Virus record (IMG/VR): IMGVR_UViG_3300018416_000011
Coordinates: 1-64,000 of that record
Length of the DNA stretch: 64,000 nucleotides
Direction: 5' to 3' (one strand)
Source: a virus
A program made the position numbers and the translations under genes. The first letter of the stretch is position 1. Every line of letters starts with the position of its first letter. Shown here piece by piece: positions 55,901-63,679 of the stretch. The notes beneath the pieces were generated by a model, which did no database searches, had not been told where the DNA came from, and saw only the letters and a program-made list of their open reading frames with translations.

Positions 55901-56605
55901 AGGATTAGAAGTAGGACAAGTGATTGAAGGCCATGCCTTGAACCAGTCTACTGAATCTAAACCAACCCATGTATTCTGACGATTCTTGTACCAATATGTA
56001 GGTGCATTGTCATTGTTAGGGTTTCTATAATTAGGTATAGCAACTACTGCATAGTCACCGATATTTCCTACTGATTGTAGAGGTGTACCTATTGACACTA
56101 AAGTAGAGTCAGAGATAACGATTGGTGCTTTTGCTGTAAATGCTCCTGTTGTTGAATTAAACTCATTGATTCCCCATGTAGAAGAAGTTGTGTTTAACCA
56201 AAACGAACCGTTTTGTGGTGCCCCTGTTGGACGACCTGTTGATCCTACTAAACTTGCTAGATCAACGTCTGCTCTTAATACAAATACTTGATTTGAAATA
56301 CCAAGTGCTGAGTAAGCCGCTAATAGTCCATATTCATTTAACTCATAGCCTTGCAACGGAGTACCGTTTGATGCTGTGTAAAAGAATGGGTTACCATATA
56401 AAGTAACTAGATCACGTTGAGAAGTTACTCTGTATAATTTACCTGCGTTTGCGGCTGTTGTGGCTGCCGCAGTTGCTGTTGATGTTGGATCCGCTTTATC
56501 TTGTGCTGTTGCTAACAAGAAGAAGGGAATCGATGCTGTTGCGCCTGGCAAGTATTGACTTTCATCAATGATGCTTACTTCTACGCCTGGTGATGTTAGT
56601 GCCAT
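52997..56605 (-). CDS. 18: Tail sheath protein gp18, enlarged
   Basis: This protein has 1202 residues versus 659 in T4. The start (MALTSPGVEVSIIDESQYLP) and the C-terminal 250 residues (ISFDSSSALDRVN-like region, ARLVAYIRRQLILAARPFVF, and VEPVKAAEFIYVPVRI) are clear gp18. The extra length is a large central beta-rich insertion with two similar modules, PTGAPQNGSFWLNTTSSTWG and PAPTGSVWIKVDGTG, each followed by a Ser/Thr-rich AFTAKAP or SYTAKTP strand, probably exposed on the sheath surface. AAAGGAA precedes the ATG. A late promoter lies 58 nt upstream and a hairpin follows, so it is monocistronic. Confidence 0.9.
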   Translation of the reverse strand: MALTSPGVEVSIIDESQYLPGATASIPFFLLATAQDKADPTSTATAAATTAANAGKLYRVTSQRDLVTLYGNPFFYTASNGTPLQGYELNEYGLLAAYSALGISNQVFVLRADVDLASLVGSTGRPTGAPQNGSFWLNTTSSTWGINEFNSTTGAFTAKAPIVISDSTLVSIGTPLQSVGNIGDYAVVAIPNYRNPNNDNAPTYWYKNRQNTWVGLDSVDWFKAWPSITCPTSNPTLTQGDTIDLIVNGTNLAQLTVSAAPNNTISQLAADINSLGWEYVSAAVVDNKLEVYSSQTGGDQGSSNVPFYIRFANATGTIFTDLGFTGTNVTGFQPRAFYGTSAQQPLWQSGQAQPAPTGSVWIKVDGTGLQPVISEYDSTSSSYTAKTPTFADSDWAQIYSADSTGGQAIPAGSVYAQYGFNGEYTAAPVYYFYRVATGATVINGTNTAPDFTSGPYVARVQISTPGSQTLSTPYTFNLGDATDASDFVTAWSAANIPYTSASVNDDGSIQIQHTSGGVIILDDYDNVTGVSSGLFSEAGFTTATAGCKTGPFRDDISFTPTQSSTSGSGTALSIAVTNDYGYYDFDPDAVVNGGTGHAVGDVVTFSGADLGGASPANDLQVKVTSVTAGVVTSYTLSTGTGADAFTTQLSNWREFSLTTSGADSLTANEGAPTAIPSNFTNWYYSTTDQVDIMINYDGNWKGYSQQGYDGNGLPSPSVVNATDPNGPIVTASEPTTQSDGTPLVYGDLWLDTSDLENYPLLYRWQSVQATGGGSATDKWVLIDNSDQTTPQGILFKDARWATNGTTNPANDPMPTIKSLLGSDYLDVDAPLSSNYPQGMLLWNTRRSSYNVKQYRVNYFNNDRFPNDTLPTQKDAWVSASGDASNGAMNAGRKAQRAMVTQALRSAIDSNVAIRDEDNYFNLQATPGYPELQPNMIALNSDRGETSYIVGDTPMRLKDDATEIQAWATNAAGATTTGEDGLVSRNTYMGLFYPSGITSDLSGNLVAVPSSHMMVRTMLRNDNIAYPWLAPAGTRRGIIDNATSIGYIDDEGEFNSIRTRIGIRDVLYTNFINPMVFFTGNGLLNYGNKTSFDSSSALDRVNVARLVAYIRRQLILAARPFVFEPNDPQTRKSIKAVVESLFQDLVSKRGLYDYSVVCDDSNNTPARIDRNELWIDIAVEPVKAAEFIYVPVRIFNTGELSGS

Positions 56606-56663
56606 AATAATATTCCTTTTGTATGATTTTGAGGGTTACACCCTGATTGTTTTTTCATACTAT

Positions 56664-56671
56664 TATTTATC
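56664..56671 (-). promoter_or_regulatory. Late promoter GATAAATA of sheath gene
   Basis: GATAAATAATAGTATG on the minus strand, 58 nt before the sheath ATG. The remaining 125-bp gap holds only this and the rightward promoter of the HNH gene. Confidence 0.7.
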
Positions 56672-56717
56672 TTGTTGCACAAAAATTTATGGTTTAACAT
56701 ACCTTCGAAGGCATTTT

Positions 56718-56725
56718 TATAAATA
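56718..56725 (+). promoter_or_regulatory. Late promoter TATAAATA, 5 nt before start codon
   Basis: Exact TATAAATACAGTTATG. The octamer ends 5 nt before the ATG at 56731, so +1 coincides with the start codon. There is no ribosome site. Confidence 0.75.
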
Positions 56726-56730
56726 CAGTT

Positions 56731-57081
56731 ATGAGTTTACCTAGACCAATATGTAAGATTTGCAACAGAAAAGTTTGTGCCGTAAACTATATTAAGAACG
56801 GCAAACGACATTATAGAAGTATGTGCAATCAATGCGGTAAAGTAAACAAAACAAGAAAGCCCATATATCTTTGGCAAAGAGCAGGATATGAAAAACAAGA
56901 TAATTGTTTTTTATGTGGATTTAAAAGTTTATATTCTACACAAATGGTAGTGTATCATATAGACGGAAGACCTCAAAATACAGATTTTACAAATTTAAGA
57001 ACGATATGTTTAAATTGTATTGAAGTTGTAAAAAGAAAACATGTAATGTGGCACAGGGGAGATTTAACTGTTGACTATTAA
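56731..57081 (+). CDS. HNH-like zinc-finger protein
   Basis: This 116-residue protein has four CxxC pairs: CKIC, CNQC, CFLC and CLNC. The second half has CGFKS, then VVYHIDGRPQNTDFTNLRTI, an HNH-type arrangement (His, Asn) inside a zinc ribbon. Related small proteins are common in T4-like phages. It may be a nicking endonuclease or a transcription-type zinc finger, and the catalytic His pattern is not complete enough to decide. Encoded rightward between leftward units, it overlaps the 3' end of the convergent dNMP kinase gene by 18 bp. Confidence 0.7.
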   Translation: MSLPRPICKICNRKVCAVNYIKNGKRHYRSMCNQCGKVNKTRKPIYLWQRAGYEKQDNCFLCGFKSLYSTQMVVYHIDGRPQNTDFTNLRTICLNCIEVVKRKHVMWHRGDLTVDY

Positions 57082-57684
57082 CTCCATATGTTTGTGCAAT
57101 TCATCGATTGTACCATTATTGTCAACTTGATAATCATAATCTAATCCGACACTACTATACTCACTAGCATGAACTCCTAAATCAACTAACCTTGCTAGTG
57201 CTTGAGGGTTTTCGTAATAATTATAATCGACTGCATCATTTAACCATGTAGGTTGTTCGCCTCGATTGACTCTGACTGTAGTTCCACCTGCATTTTTAAT
57301 TGCTTGTACCTCATTTTTAAATCTACAATCAGTAATAACTACGTTATCTTCTATTTTACGTAATTGATTTTCGATAGACGATACCCAAATATCATTATGA
57401 AATGATCGTCTACCTACTTCAGTTCCCCAATACTGTAATACCCAACGAGGAGTTAAATGAGGCATGTCTAATCGGTTTGCCCACCACTCGTCAACTTCTT
57501 CTCGCCACTCTCTACTAGATTGAGTTGTACCTTCTAGCATTTCTCTGTCCCAGCCAAAGATAGCAGATACGCAATCTTTTAGAGGACCTGCATAACTGAG
57601 TTTTCTAAAACCATGAAATCTGATAAGATAGTCAGCCGCAGTGTCTTTGCCACTGCCGATAAGTCCTGTAATACCTATAATCAT
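57064..57684 (-). CDS. 1: Deoxynucleoside monophosphate kinase gp1
   Basis: This 206-residue protein has a P-loop at the start, IIGITGLIGSGKDTAADYL, then FHGFRKLSYAGPLKD, PRWVLQYWGTEVGR and VVITDCRFKNEVQAI, matching the T4 gp1 family that phosphorylates dGMP, dTMP and modified dCMP. Length is below T4 gp1 (241) but within the marine phage range. AGGAC precedes the ATG. A perfect sigma70 promoter drives it, consistent with early expression for nucleotide supply. Confidence 0.88.
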   Translation of the reverse strand: MIIGITGLIGSGKDTAADYLIRFHGFRKLSYAGPLKDCVSAIFGWDREMLEGTTQSSREWREEVDEWWANRLDMPHLTPRWVLQYWGTEVGRRSFHNDIWVSSIENQLRKIEDNVVITDCRFKNEVQAIKNAGGTTVRVNRGEQPTWLNDAVDYNYYENPQALARLVDLGVHASEYSSVGLDYDYQVDNNGTIDELHKHMELIVNS

Positions 57685-57713
57685 ATTGGATAGTCCTGTA
57701 GTAAAGTAATAAT

Positions 57714-57742
57714 ATTATACAGGATTTATAAAAGAGTGTCAA
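57714..57742 (-). promoter_or_regulatory. Consensus sigma70 promoter of gp1
   Basis: TTGACA (57742-57737), a 17-bp spacer and TATAAT (57719-57714) on the minus strand, with the start expected about 22 nt before the ribosome-site-led ATG at 57684. Confidence 0.85.
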
Positions 57743-57747
57743 GTATT

Positions 57748-59067
57748 TTATTGAACAATTTTCCCAGAATATTTGTCAATCGTGTTTGTGTATATGTTGT
57801 GGTCATAGGGTGTTATAAACATTCGTAAGATTTTCTGTTTGGGGACATGTTTTAATGGAGGACAAAATCGGTATAATAATTGCCATTCTTGGTCTAACAC
57901 ATATTTCCAATGTTTGTAATTATATTCGATATCTTCCATTATACCGTACTTATAGCCTTCCATATATTCTAAAAAAGAAATTATTCTTTTATGTGCAATG
58001 TCAATATATGTTTTTGTTTCTAATGAAGGCTCTCCATAACCACGGTCTACTATTAGATCAGGTTCAGATGTATATTTTCTAAATGTTTTAAACCCTAACC
58101 CTTCTAATGTTTTTTCTTGTAAATCATTTTTACTAATTCCTATAAAAGGTTTCTTAGTTACAATAGGTTTCCAAGTTTTTTCTGTAGTAGCATAAATGTT
58201 ATGTTCCCAAAAAGGACGAACTTCCATTTCTTCATTTACTTCTTCAGTATAATATTGCCAGTGAGGAGGATTAGGATTATCAAACCATGTCTCAGGCATA
58301 ACAATTAATGATGCATCATTCCATTCATCGGGAAAAAGATAGTTAGCAAGGTCAAAACTATTTACTAAACCTTTTTCTGTCACTTCAGTGAATCTATCTC
58401 CGGGCAATGTTTTTTTAAGTTGATTATAAATTTTTACTAAGTCGTCTAATGTTAAATTTTCATCGATAGCATCTAATATTGGTTGATAATCTTGTGTATC
58501 GAAATCTTTAAAAGGGTTTTCATAATTGTTTAGTGTATTTGTTAAAGAATAATCTAAATGTTCAAGTGTATTTTCTTTTAAAAATTTATACAACAAAGGT
58601 AGTTTGTGGGGTCTACCTGAAATGTCTCCAATTAACCAAAGTGCTTTACGATCTTTATTCTGAAAAGTATCTAACCAACTATTGTTATTATCTAATCCAT
58701 AACTTCTTTCTTCTGTTCCTTCGGACCTTAGTAAAAAATATCGAGTGTTGTGTCCAAAGACCATATAGTGATCAGGCAATTCATTTATGTTAACTCTAGT
58801 TCCTTCATGTAGTAAATACACATGTGTTAACTTGGGGAACATTTGACTTGTGTGTAAATATTCTAAAGTCTGCTTTGTCCATTTTGTATAATCCCAGCCA
58901 CATTGTGGCTCATACAACATAAAACCAATAATTAAATGTTCGATTTGTTGAGTGTCATATGGTTCAGCAGAATCGATGTGTCCATTGAATGGTATATTGC
59001 GATCATGTCCGCATTCTACATTAAGACACCAAATTGATTCTGTAAGTTGACAACTATGAATCGTCAT
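57748..59067 (-). CDS. Conserved phage protein with TEKTWKPI motif (glycosyltransferase-like?)
   Basis: This 439-residue protein contains YATTEKTWKPIVTKKPFIGI followed by LEGLGFKTFRKY near residues 305-340. This block occurs in uncharacterised phage and bacterial proteins near glycosyltransferases, where TEK and PF residues line a nucleotide-sugar pocket. The N-terminal half (SIWCLNVECGHDR, HLIIGFMLYEP) is not recognised. It ends 63 nt before the gp1 start codon and begins 10 nt after gp13, so it is cotranscribed with the neck gene. A transferase role is inference. Confidence 0.5.
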   Translation of the reverse strand: MTIHSCQLTESIWCLNVECGHDRNIPFNGHIDSAEPYDTQQIEHLIIGFMLYEPQCGWDYTKWTKQTLEYLHTSQMFPKLTHVYLLHEGTRVNINELPDHYMVFGHNTRYFLLRSEGTEERSYGLDNNNSWLDTFQNKDRKALWLIGDISGRPHKLPLLYKFLKENTLEHLDYSLTNTLNNYENPFKDFDTQDYQPILDAIDENLTLDDLVKIYNQLKKTLPGDRFTEVTEKGLVNSFDLANYLFPDEWNDASLIVMPETWFDNPNPPHWQYYTEEVNEEMEVRPFWEHNIYATTEKTWKPIVTKKPFIGISKNDLQEKTLEGLGFKTFRKYTSEPDLIVDRGYGEPSLETKTYIDIAHKRIISFLEYMEGYKYGIMEDIEYNYKHWKYVLDQEWQLLYRFCPPLKHVPKQKILRMFITPYDHNIYTNTIDKYSGKIVQ

Positions 59068-59076
59068 GCAATGTGA

Positions 59077-59862
59077 TTAGCCCTGTATCCAAGTAAGAGG
59101 TTGTGAGTAATCTACGTAATCACGCAAGTCTTTAAGACATTTTTCTTGCCCTGCTAATCCTTCAGCCTTCATTGCCGCTCCATTAAGAGCAGTGCCACCT
59201 GCAGGGCCTGCAATAGTTGAGAATTTTTCACGTGCTTGGCCAATAGAAATAGTTACAGTTGCTAATGTAAAATCTTCAATCCAAGGTGCAATGCCCGGAT
59301 CTTGCAATAAAGATGTTTCTGGGCGTTGGATGTCAGCCCAAATAAGAACTTGTTCACCTGATCCTTTGAAGTCTCTAACAAATCTAATTGTTTTAGTTAC
59401 TGGATCAAAAGTATAGATAACAAATCCACCAAACATTCTAGCGGCAAGTTCTACATACCCTGCATAGAAGTCATATGTTGCTAATCCACCTGCATAATTA
59501 TAGTTTAACAAGTAAGTGTTTAGAATAGCAGATGAGAATGGATCGAATGATGATGCGGCTGGACCAGTTTCAAGACCGATTGTACGTCTGAAACATTGCC
59601 TTACATTAATAAATTCAGTAGGAAGTGTGTATGTATCAATATCTTTTTCTATTGTCAATAAAGTATAAGATTCTTGTACTGAATTCTCTGCACGTTGTCT
59701 ATATGTTTTAATGCAATAGTTATATGCGGCTTCATAATGTTCTGGATCTAATTCTAAGTCTACAATACCGTCGCCCAACCTATAACGGATGTTGTCGAAC
59801 ATATTTTCTTTTAACTGCTCGAGGTTTTCTCCGTTTGGTACTGCTAGTTGTTCTGATGACAT
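59077..59862 (-). CDS. 13: Neck protein gp13
   Basis: This 261-residue protein has DNIRYRLGDGIVDLELDPEH, YCIKTYRQRAENSVQES, IDTYTLPTEFINVRQCFRR and a C-terminal CLKDLRDYVDYSQPLTW, the pattern of cyanophage-type gp13. Length is near T4 gp13 (309). It joins head and tail together with gp14. AGGAA precedes the ATG and a late promoter lies 22 nt upstream. Its partner gp14 is on the other strand 2 kb away. Confidence 0.82.
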   Translation of the reverse strand: MSSEQLAVPNGENLEQLKENMFDNIRYRLGDGIVDLELDPEHYEAAYNYCIKTYRQRAENSVQESYTLLTIEKDIDTYTLPTEFINVRQCFRRTIGLETGPAASSFDPFSSAILNTYLLNYNYAGGLATYDFYAGYVELAARMFGGFVIYTFDPVTKTIRFVRDFKGSGEQVLIWADIQRPETSLLQDPGIAPWIEDFTLATVTISIGQAREKFSTIAGPAGGTALNGAAMKAEGLAGQEKCLKDLRDYVDYSQPLTWIQG

Positions 59863-59884
59863 ATTGATAAATTCCTATTTCTAG

Positions 59885-59892
59885 TATTTATC
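59885..59892 (-). promoter_or_regulatory. Late promoter GATAAATA of gp13
   Basis: GATAAATACTAGAAATAGG on the minus strand, 22 nt before the ATG at 59862. Confidence 0.75.
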
Positions 59893-59895
59893 AGT

Positions 59896-60654
59896 CTAAA
59901 TGTTTTTCTGTTTTATATAATTAAACAAATCAGTGGCTCTGGATAGATGTGCGTCTGCTCCATGATGGCCATATTTGGCATTTGGGTTAATCATTCCTGC
60001 TTCTTTATATTTTTCATAGAAACCATACTTATTGTCTCTATACATGTAATAACGTTTGGCATCAATTTTTGACAAATAAGGTCTTAACCATTTCATATTT
60101 CTATTGTTAAAAGCAATACCAGAATTTGTCATTAGATATCTGATATTTTCTGCTTTGAAAAAATATTGCAATGATAAAGCATCCTTGGCAGTCAGACATT
60201 CAGTATAAATTTCTGAATATACCAAAAATCTTTGTGCTGTTAAAAACTGTTCTTTTTCTTGCGGAGCAACATGATGTGGATCTGTCATTGCATTTACTTG
60301 AACTGAACTTAAAAATGATGGGTCTGCCCAATCAGCACAAGTATCTTGGTCAATACCTACATCGTGTGGAACAGGTGCTTCTATTCTACAACTCTCTGCC
60401 CAATTGACTAAAACAAAAAGGTTGTTTGCTTTATTTGACACTAAATCTTGGTTAAGTGTAAACCAATTTAGTACACTACGATGTATAGCACCATTAGAAG
60501 AACCGTTCCTTGCAATATTGATGGGAACATGATCCATCATTTTTGCTAATTGGTTACCAAAACTTGCTTGACGATTTTCTGGGCTTGATAAGTTCCCATC
60601 TATTTCCGAACCAGCGGCATGACTACACCCCGCAATCAACATATAATTTGCCAT
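59896..60654 (-). CDS. SGNH hydrolase-like protein (DUF6071 type)
   Basis: This 252-residue protein has an N-terminal YMLIAGCSHAAGSEI, in which the Ser of block I follows a beta strand. Next is INIARNGSSNGAIHRSVLNW with the Gly and Asn of blocks II/III, then FVLVNWAE. The C-terminal GHHGADAHLSRATDLF provides the D-x-x-H. This is the SGNH/GDSL layout and resembles the DUF6071 proteins of marine phages. Possible role: de-esterification or deacetylation of a surface glycan or virion glycan. It lies 4 nt after the next upstream gene with no promoter of its own. Confidence 0.65.
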   Translation of the reverse strand: MANYMLIAGCSHAAGSEIDGNLSSPENRQASFGNQLAKMMDHVPINIARNGSSNGAIHRSVLNWFTLNQDLVSNKANNLFVLVNWAESCRIEAPVPHDVGIDQDTCADWADPSFLSSVQVNAMTDPHHVAPQEKEQFLTAQRFLVYSEIYTECLTAKDALSLQYFFKAENIRYLMTNSGIAFNNRNMKWLRPYLSKIDAKRYYMYRDNKYGFYEKYKEAGMINPNAKYGHHGADAHLSRATDLFNYIKQKNI

Positions 60655-60658
60655 ATAA

Positions 60659-61801
60659 TTAAAACGCCTTTAAAATAATCATTGAATCGTTAAAACGACC
60701 CTTCGGTTGAACACCGACTGCTTTAATATCATCAAAGAATTTACGTGCCGCGGGCTTACTGCCCATAATTTCTTTTAATTGTTCTTTGGGTTTACGTAAT
60801 GTCTTAATTGCACTCTTAGACTTGTCAAATCCATACAAAGTGTTTCCTTTAACAAACATTTCTCCACCAAGATCGTCTGCGATATAGTGATGAAGTTTTC
60901 TTTTAGCAGTATCATAGCACCATGCTTCTTTAGACAGATGCAACTCTGTGGGTCTAATGCTTTCTAATTTTAAGTTAGTTGTTTCGCATTCAAACCTTTT
61001 CTGATATTTTAAACTTCTAGTTGCTTTTTCAGGAGTGATAGGTTTAGTTTTACGTTTAGCCCTATTTTTAATTTTAAGGGCTTGATATGAATTTAATACT
61101 CCAATCATTGCATCATAGGCGCTGATAATACTTTTAATTTTTCTTTTATTAAAATGACTATATGCTTCAATTAATTGTTCATCTTTCCCTTCAATAACTT
61201 CTTTAAATTCTTTTTGTTCAAATGTATAACTTTCGACTAGTTGAGGGATATGATTTGGTAAAGGATTGTATGTGTTTAATATTCTTAGAATAGCAGTATT
61301 AAATTTAGCATCAACTTTTATTTCATCTTCAAACAGTTGATCCATAATGCCATCGATCTCTCCACCTGCTTCCATTAACTTGCCAAGCATGATTTCTTGT
61401 ATAGAAGGACGATTGGGTTTGTCTTTTGCTTTTTCTTCTTTTACTTGAGCAATCTTTTTACCTTTCTCTAACCATTCTTCTTTGAGTTTGGCAATATGAT
61501 TTATATGCCCTTCTGGCATGTAACCAACTCTATTTAAAAAATAGACTGATGTACCTGTAGAATTAAAGTTCCAGTCTGGGTTCCTAAGAATAATTTCGAT
61601 TTCTTCTTCGGTGTAGCCAGATTCTTTTTTAAGCCAAGTCTTAAATTCAGTTAGTCTTTTTTTATCACTGATTTCTGTACGAATAAAGTACTGGCAGTCT
61701 TGGTATGCTTTTGCCTGGCCTTCGGGGTCTTCGATGTTTTTGTGTTTTTCCCAGTCTGGCTCAGGGGTCAGATAAACTGTTTTTTGCTTACGTCTAGCCA
61801 T
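60659..61801 (-). CDS. Conserved T4-like marine phage protein, Lys-rich
   Basis: This 380-residue helical, basic protein has a central region (ISAYDAMIGVLNSYQALKIK, KNRAKRKTKPITPEKATRSL) and a C-terminal beta segment with KLHHYIADDLGGEMFVKGNT, then SKSAIKTLRKPKEQLKEIMG. I recall related uncharacterised proteins in marine myoviruses. AAGGGAC precedes the ATG. The basic composition suggests nucleic acid or virion interior binding. No catalytic motif. Confidence 0.65.
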   Translation of the reverse strand: MARRKQKTVYLTPEPDWEKHKNIEDPEGQAKAYQDCQYFIRTEISDKKRLTEFKTWLKKESGYTEEEIEIILRNPDWNFNSTGTSVYFLNRVGYMPEGHINHIAKLKEEWLEKGKKIAQVKEEKAKDKPNRPSIQEIMLGKLMEAGGEIDGIMDQLFEDEIKVDAKFNTAILRILNTYNPLPNHIPQLVESYTFEQKEFKEVIEGKDEQLIEAYSHFNKRKIKSIISAYDAMIGVLNSYQALKIKNRAKRKTKPITPEKATRSLKYQKRFECETTNLKLESIRPTELHLSKEAWCYDTAKRKLHHYIADDLGGEMFVKGNTLYGFDKSKSAIKTLRKPKEQLKEIMGSKPAARKFFDDIKAVGVQPKGRFNDSMIILKAF

Positions 61802-61908
61802 TTTGTCCCTTAATGAAATGAATGTTCATACTTAGTGTTCGCATTGTACATCAAATAATTTTTTAATTCAACCTCTATTTACCCAAATTCTGCGTCTCAT
61901 TGTGTTGA

Positions 61909-61916
61909 GATAAATA
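61909..61916 (+). promoter_or_regulatory. Late promoter GATAAATA, 5 nt before start codon
   Basis: GAGATAAATATATATATG; the octamer ends 5 nt before the ATG at 61922, with no ribosome site, so a leaderless gp14 mRNA is predicted. The rest of the 120-bp gap shows only a weak sigma70-like pair for the leftward gene. Confidence 0.75.
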
Positions 61917-61921
61917 TATAT

Positions 61922-63679
61922 ATGCCAAGATTAAGTTTATACCGGGAACAGAAACAAAACGATTACCGTTTTTTAGACAGAAGTATTTCTGAGCAGTTGA
62001 CTGTTGGCGGTACTGATCTCTATGTCCATAAGTATGCAGGCCCGATGGATCAAGGACCTTCTGCTGATTTTACACAACCTCAATATAGTTCTTTAGACCC
62101 AACAAATATACAAGATTTGTTGTTTTTAGAGAACAGAGACAGAAAATATGAAAAGGATATTTATCGATTACGGGGCCATTATAACGTACAAAACTTAGAC
62201 TTTGATCTTAGTCAGTTTGGTTTATTTTTAAGTAATGATACTATTTTTATTAATGTTCATTACAATGACATGATCGATATCATAGGCAGAAAGTTAATGG
62301 TAGGTGATGTTATCGAATTACCTCACTTACTAGATTACAATCCATTAAACGATGATGCTACAGAATTTCCAGTAGCACTAAAAAGATTTTATCAAGTTAC
62401 AGATGCTAACTATGGCAGTGAAGGTTTTTCACAAACATGGTACCCTCATCTATGGCGTATCAAATGTGAAAAATTAGTAGATAGCCAAGAGTTTCAGGAT
62501 ATCTTGCGTCAACCAACTGACAAAGACAATTACTTAGGTGATTGGGATAAAAACAAAACATACCCTGCAGGGTATACAATGACATTTGGTGACAAAAATT
62601 ATATTGCATTACAAGAAGTACCTGCAGGAACAAAACCCGGTGATACTGATCCGGATCCGTACTGGGAACTGGATACAGGTAAAACACTTAAAGATGTTCT
62701 AGGTCGATATAATGAAAATATTAGAATCAATGATGCTAATTTAAAAGAAGCCGCACGTATTGTACCGAAGGCCGGGTATGATACATCTAATTTATATGTC
62801 GTACCTGGCTATGGTATCTTTGAAGCAAACGGTGTACCATCTGACAAAGAAAATCAACCCGCACCTCCTGTCGATGTACGTTCATGGATGCCCGGTAATA
62901 GCCCATTAACTGCTACTGGTGAAGTCATTACTATGAAAAGTGACAAATACAAATATGAATCTACTGGTATAAGAATACCAAAAGAAGTCATTGACGTAAT
63001 GCAAGCCAAACATGGTGAACAAGATATAGACTTAGAAGCAATGATAGCAAAGTTTGTACAAGCAAACTTATCCATTGCAGTTGAAGCACCAGAAATGTCA
63101 TCAACTGGCTCAGGTCAGATGGAAGGCACAAAATTATTAACAGTTAATATAAGTGGTCCTGTAACAGGTCCATATGGTACTGCTGATAACACTTACGCAA
63201 CAGCAGATCAGGATCCTACTCAACCAGGCTTTACAGGTACAGAACCATATGGTCCAAATACAATGGACTATCGTGCTGATTGTGATCCTCGTTTTCAATA
63301 CATAGCAAGATATACTCCTCGTGACTTTGGTTATACATCAGGTTACTTAACAGGAGAAGGTGCTCCCCCTAATGGACTCCCAGCAGGTGCAGGTATTTCG
63401 TTCCCGCAAAGTCCACAAGTTGGAGATTATTTCTTACGTATAGATTATACACCTAATGTGTTATATCGTTGGAACGGTACTTTATGGTTAAGAGTCAGTG
63501 AAGATGTAAGAACGTCTACAGGCTTTACTAGTGATGACACATCACAATTATCTGGATTCATTAATAATGATGATACGATATATAGTAACAACGATGAAGC
63601 AAACGTACCATCTGCTCAAGGACTAAGTGGTATCTTAGATTTGGAACCAGATGACAATCCACCAAGTGACGGAACATAA
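61922..63679 (+). CDS. 14: Neck protein gp14, enlarged
   Basis: This 585-residue protein has TNIQDLLFLENRDRKYEKDI, then FGLFLSNDTIFINVHYNDMI, MVGDVIELPHL, RFYQVTDANYGSEGF and LWRIKCEKLVDSQEF. This follows the T4 gp14 order (FGMQVQDEVTLSIN, EGDLIYFP, IRKITAGKF) and the enlarged cyanophage version (T4 gp14 has 256 residues). The insertion near 210-250 (YPAGYTMTFGDKNYIALQE) resembles a carbohydrate-binding type 5/12 module. A repeated SPQVGDYFLRIDYTPNVLYR segment near 510 looks like another surface module. It is followed by gp15 with a TAATG overlap. Confidence 0.65.
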   Translation: MPRLSLYREQKQNDYRFLDRSISEQLTVGGTDLYVHKYAGPMDQGPSADFTQPQYSSLDPTNIQDLLFLENRDRKYEKDIYRLRGHYNVQNLDFDLSQFGLFLSNDTIFINVHYNDMIDIIGRKLMVGDVIELPHLLDYNPLNDDATEFPVALKRFYQVTDANYGSEGFSQTWYPHLWRIKCEKLVDSQEFQDILRQPTDKDNYLGDWDKNKTYPAGYTMTFGDKNYIALQEVPAGTKPGDTDPDPYWELDTGKTLKDVLGRYNENIRINDANLKEAARIVPKAGYDTSNLYVVPGYGIFEANGVPSDKENQPAPPVDVRSWMPGNSPLTATGEVITMKSDKYKYESTGIRIPKEVIDVMQAKHGEQDIDLEAMIAKFVQANLSIAVEAPEMSSTGSGQMEGTKLLTVNISGPVTGPYGTADNTYATADQDPTQPGFTGTEPYGPNTMDYRADCDPRFQYIARYTPRDFGYTSGYLTGEGAPPNGLPAGAGISFPQSPQVGDYFLRIDYTPNVLYRWNGTLWLRVSEDVRTSTGFTSDDTSQLSGFINNDDTIYSNNDEANVPSAQGLSGILDLEPDDNPPSDGT

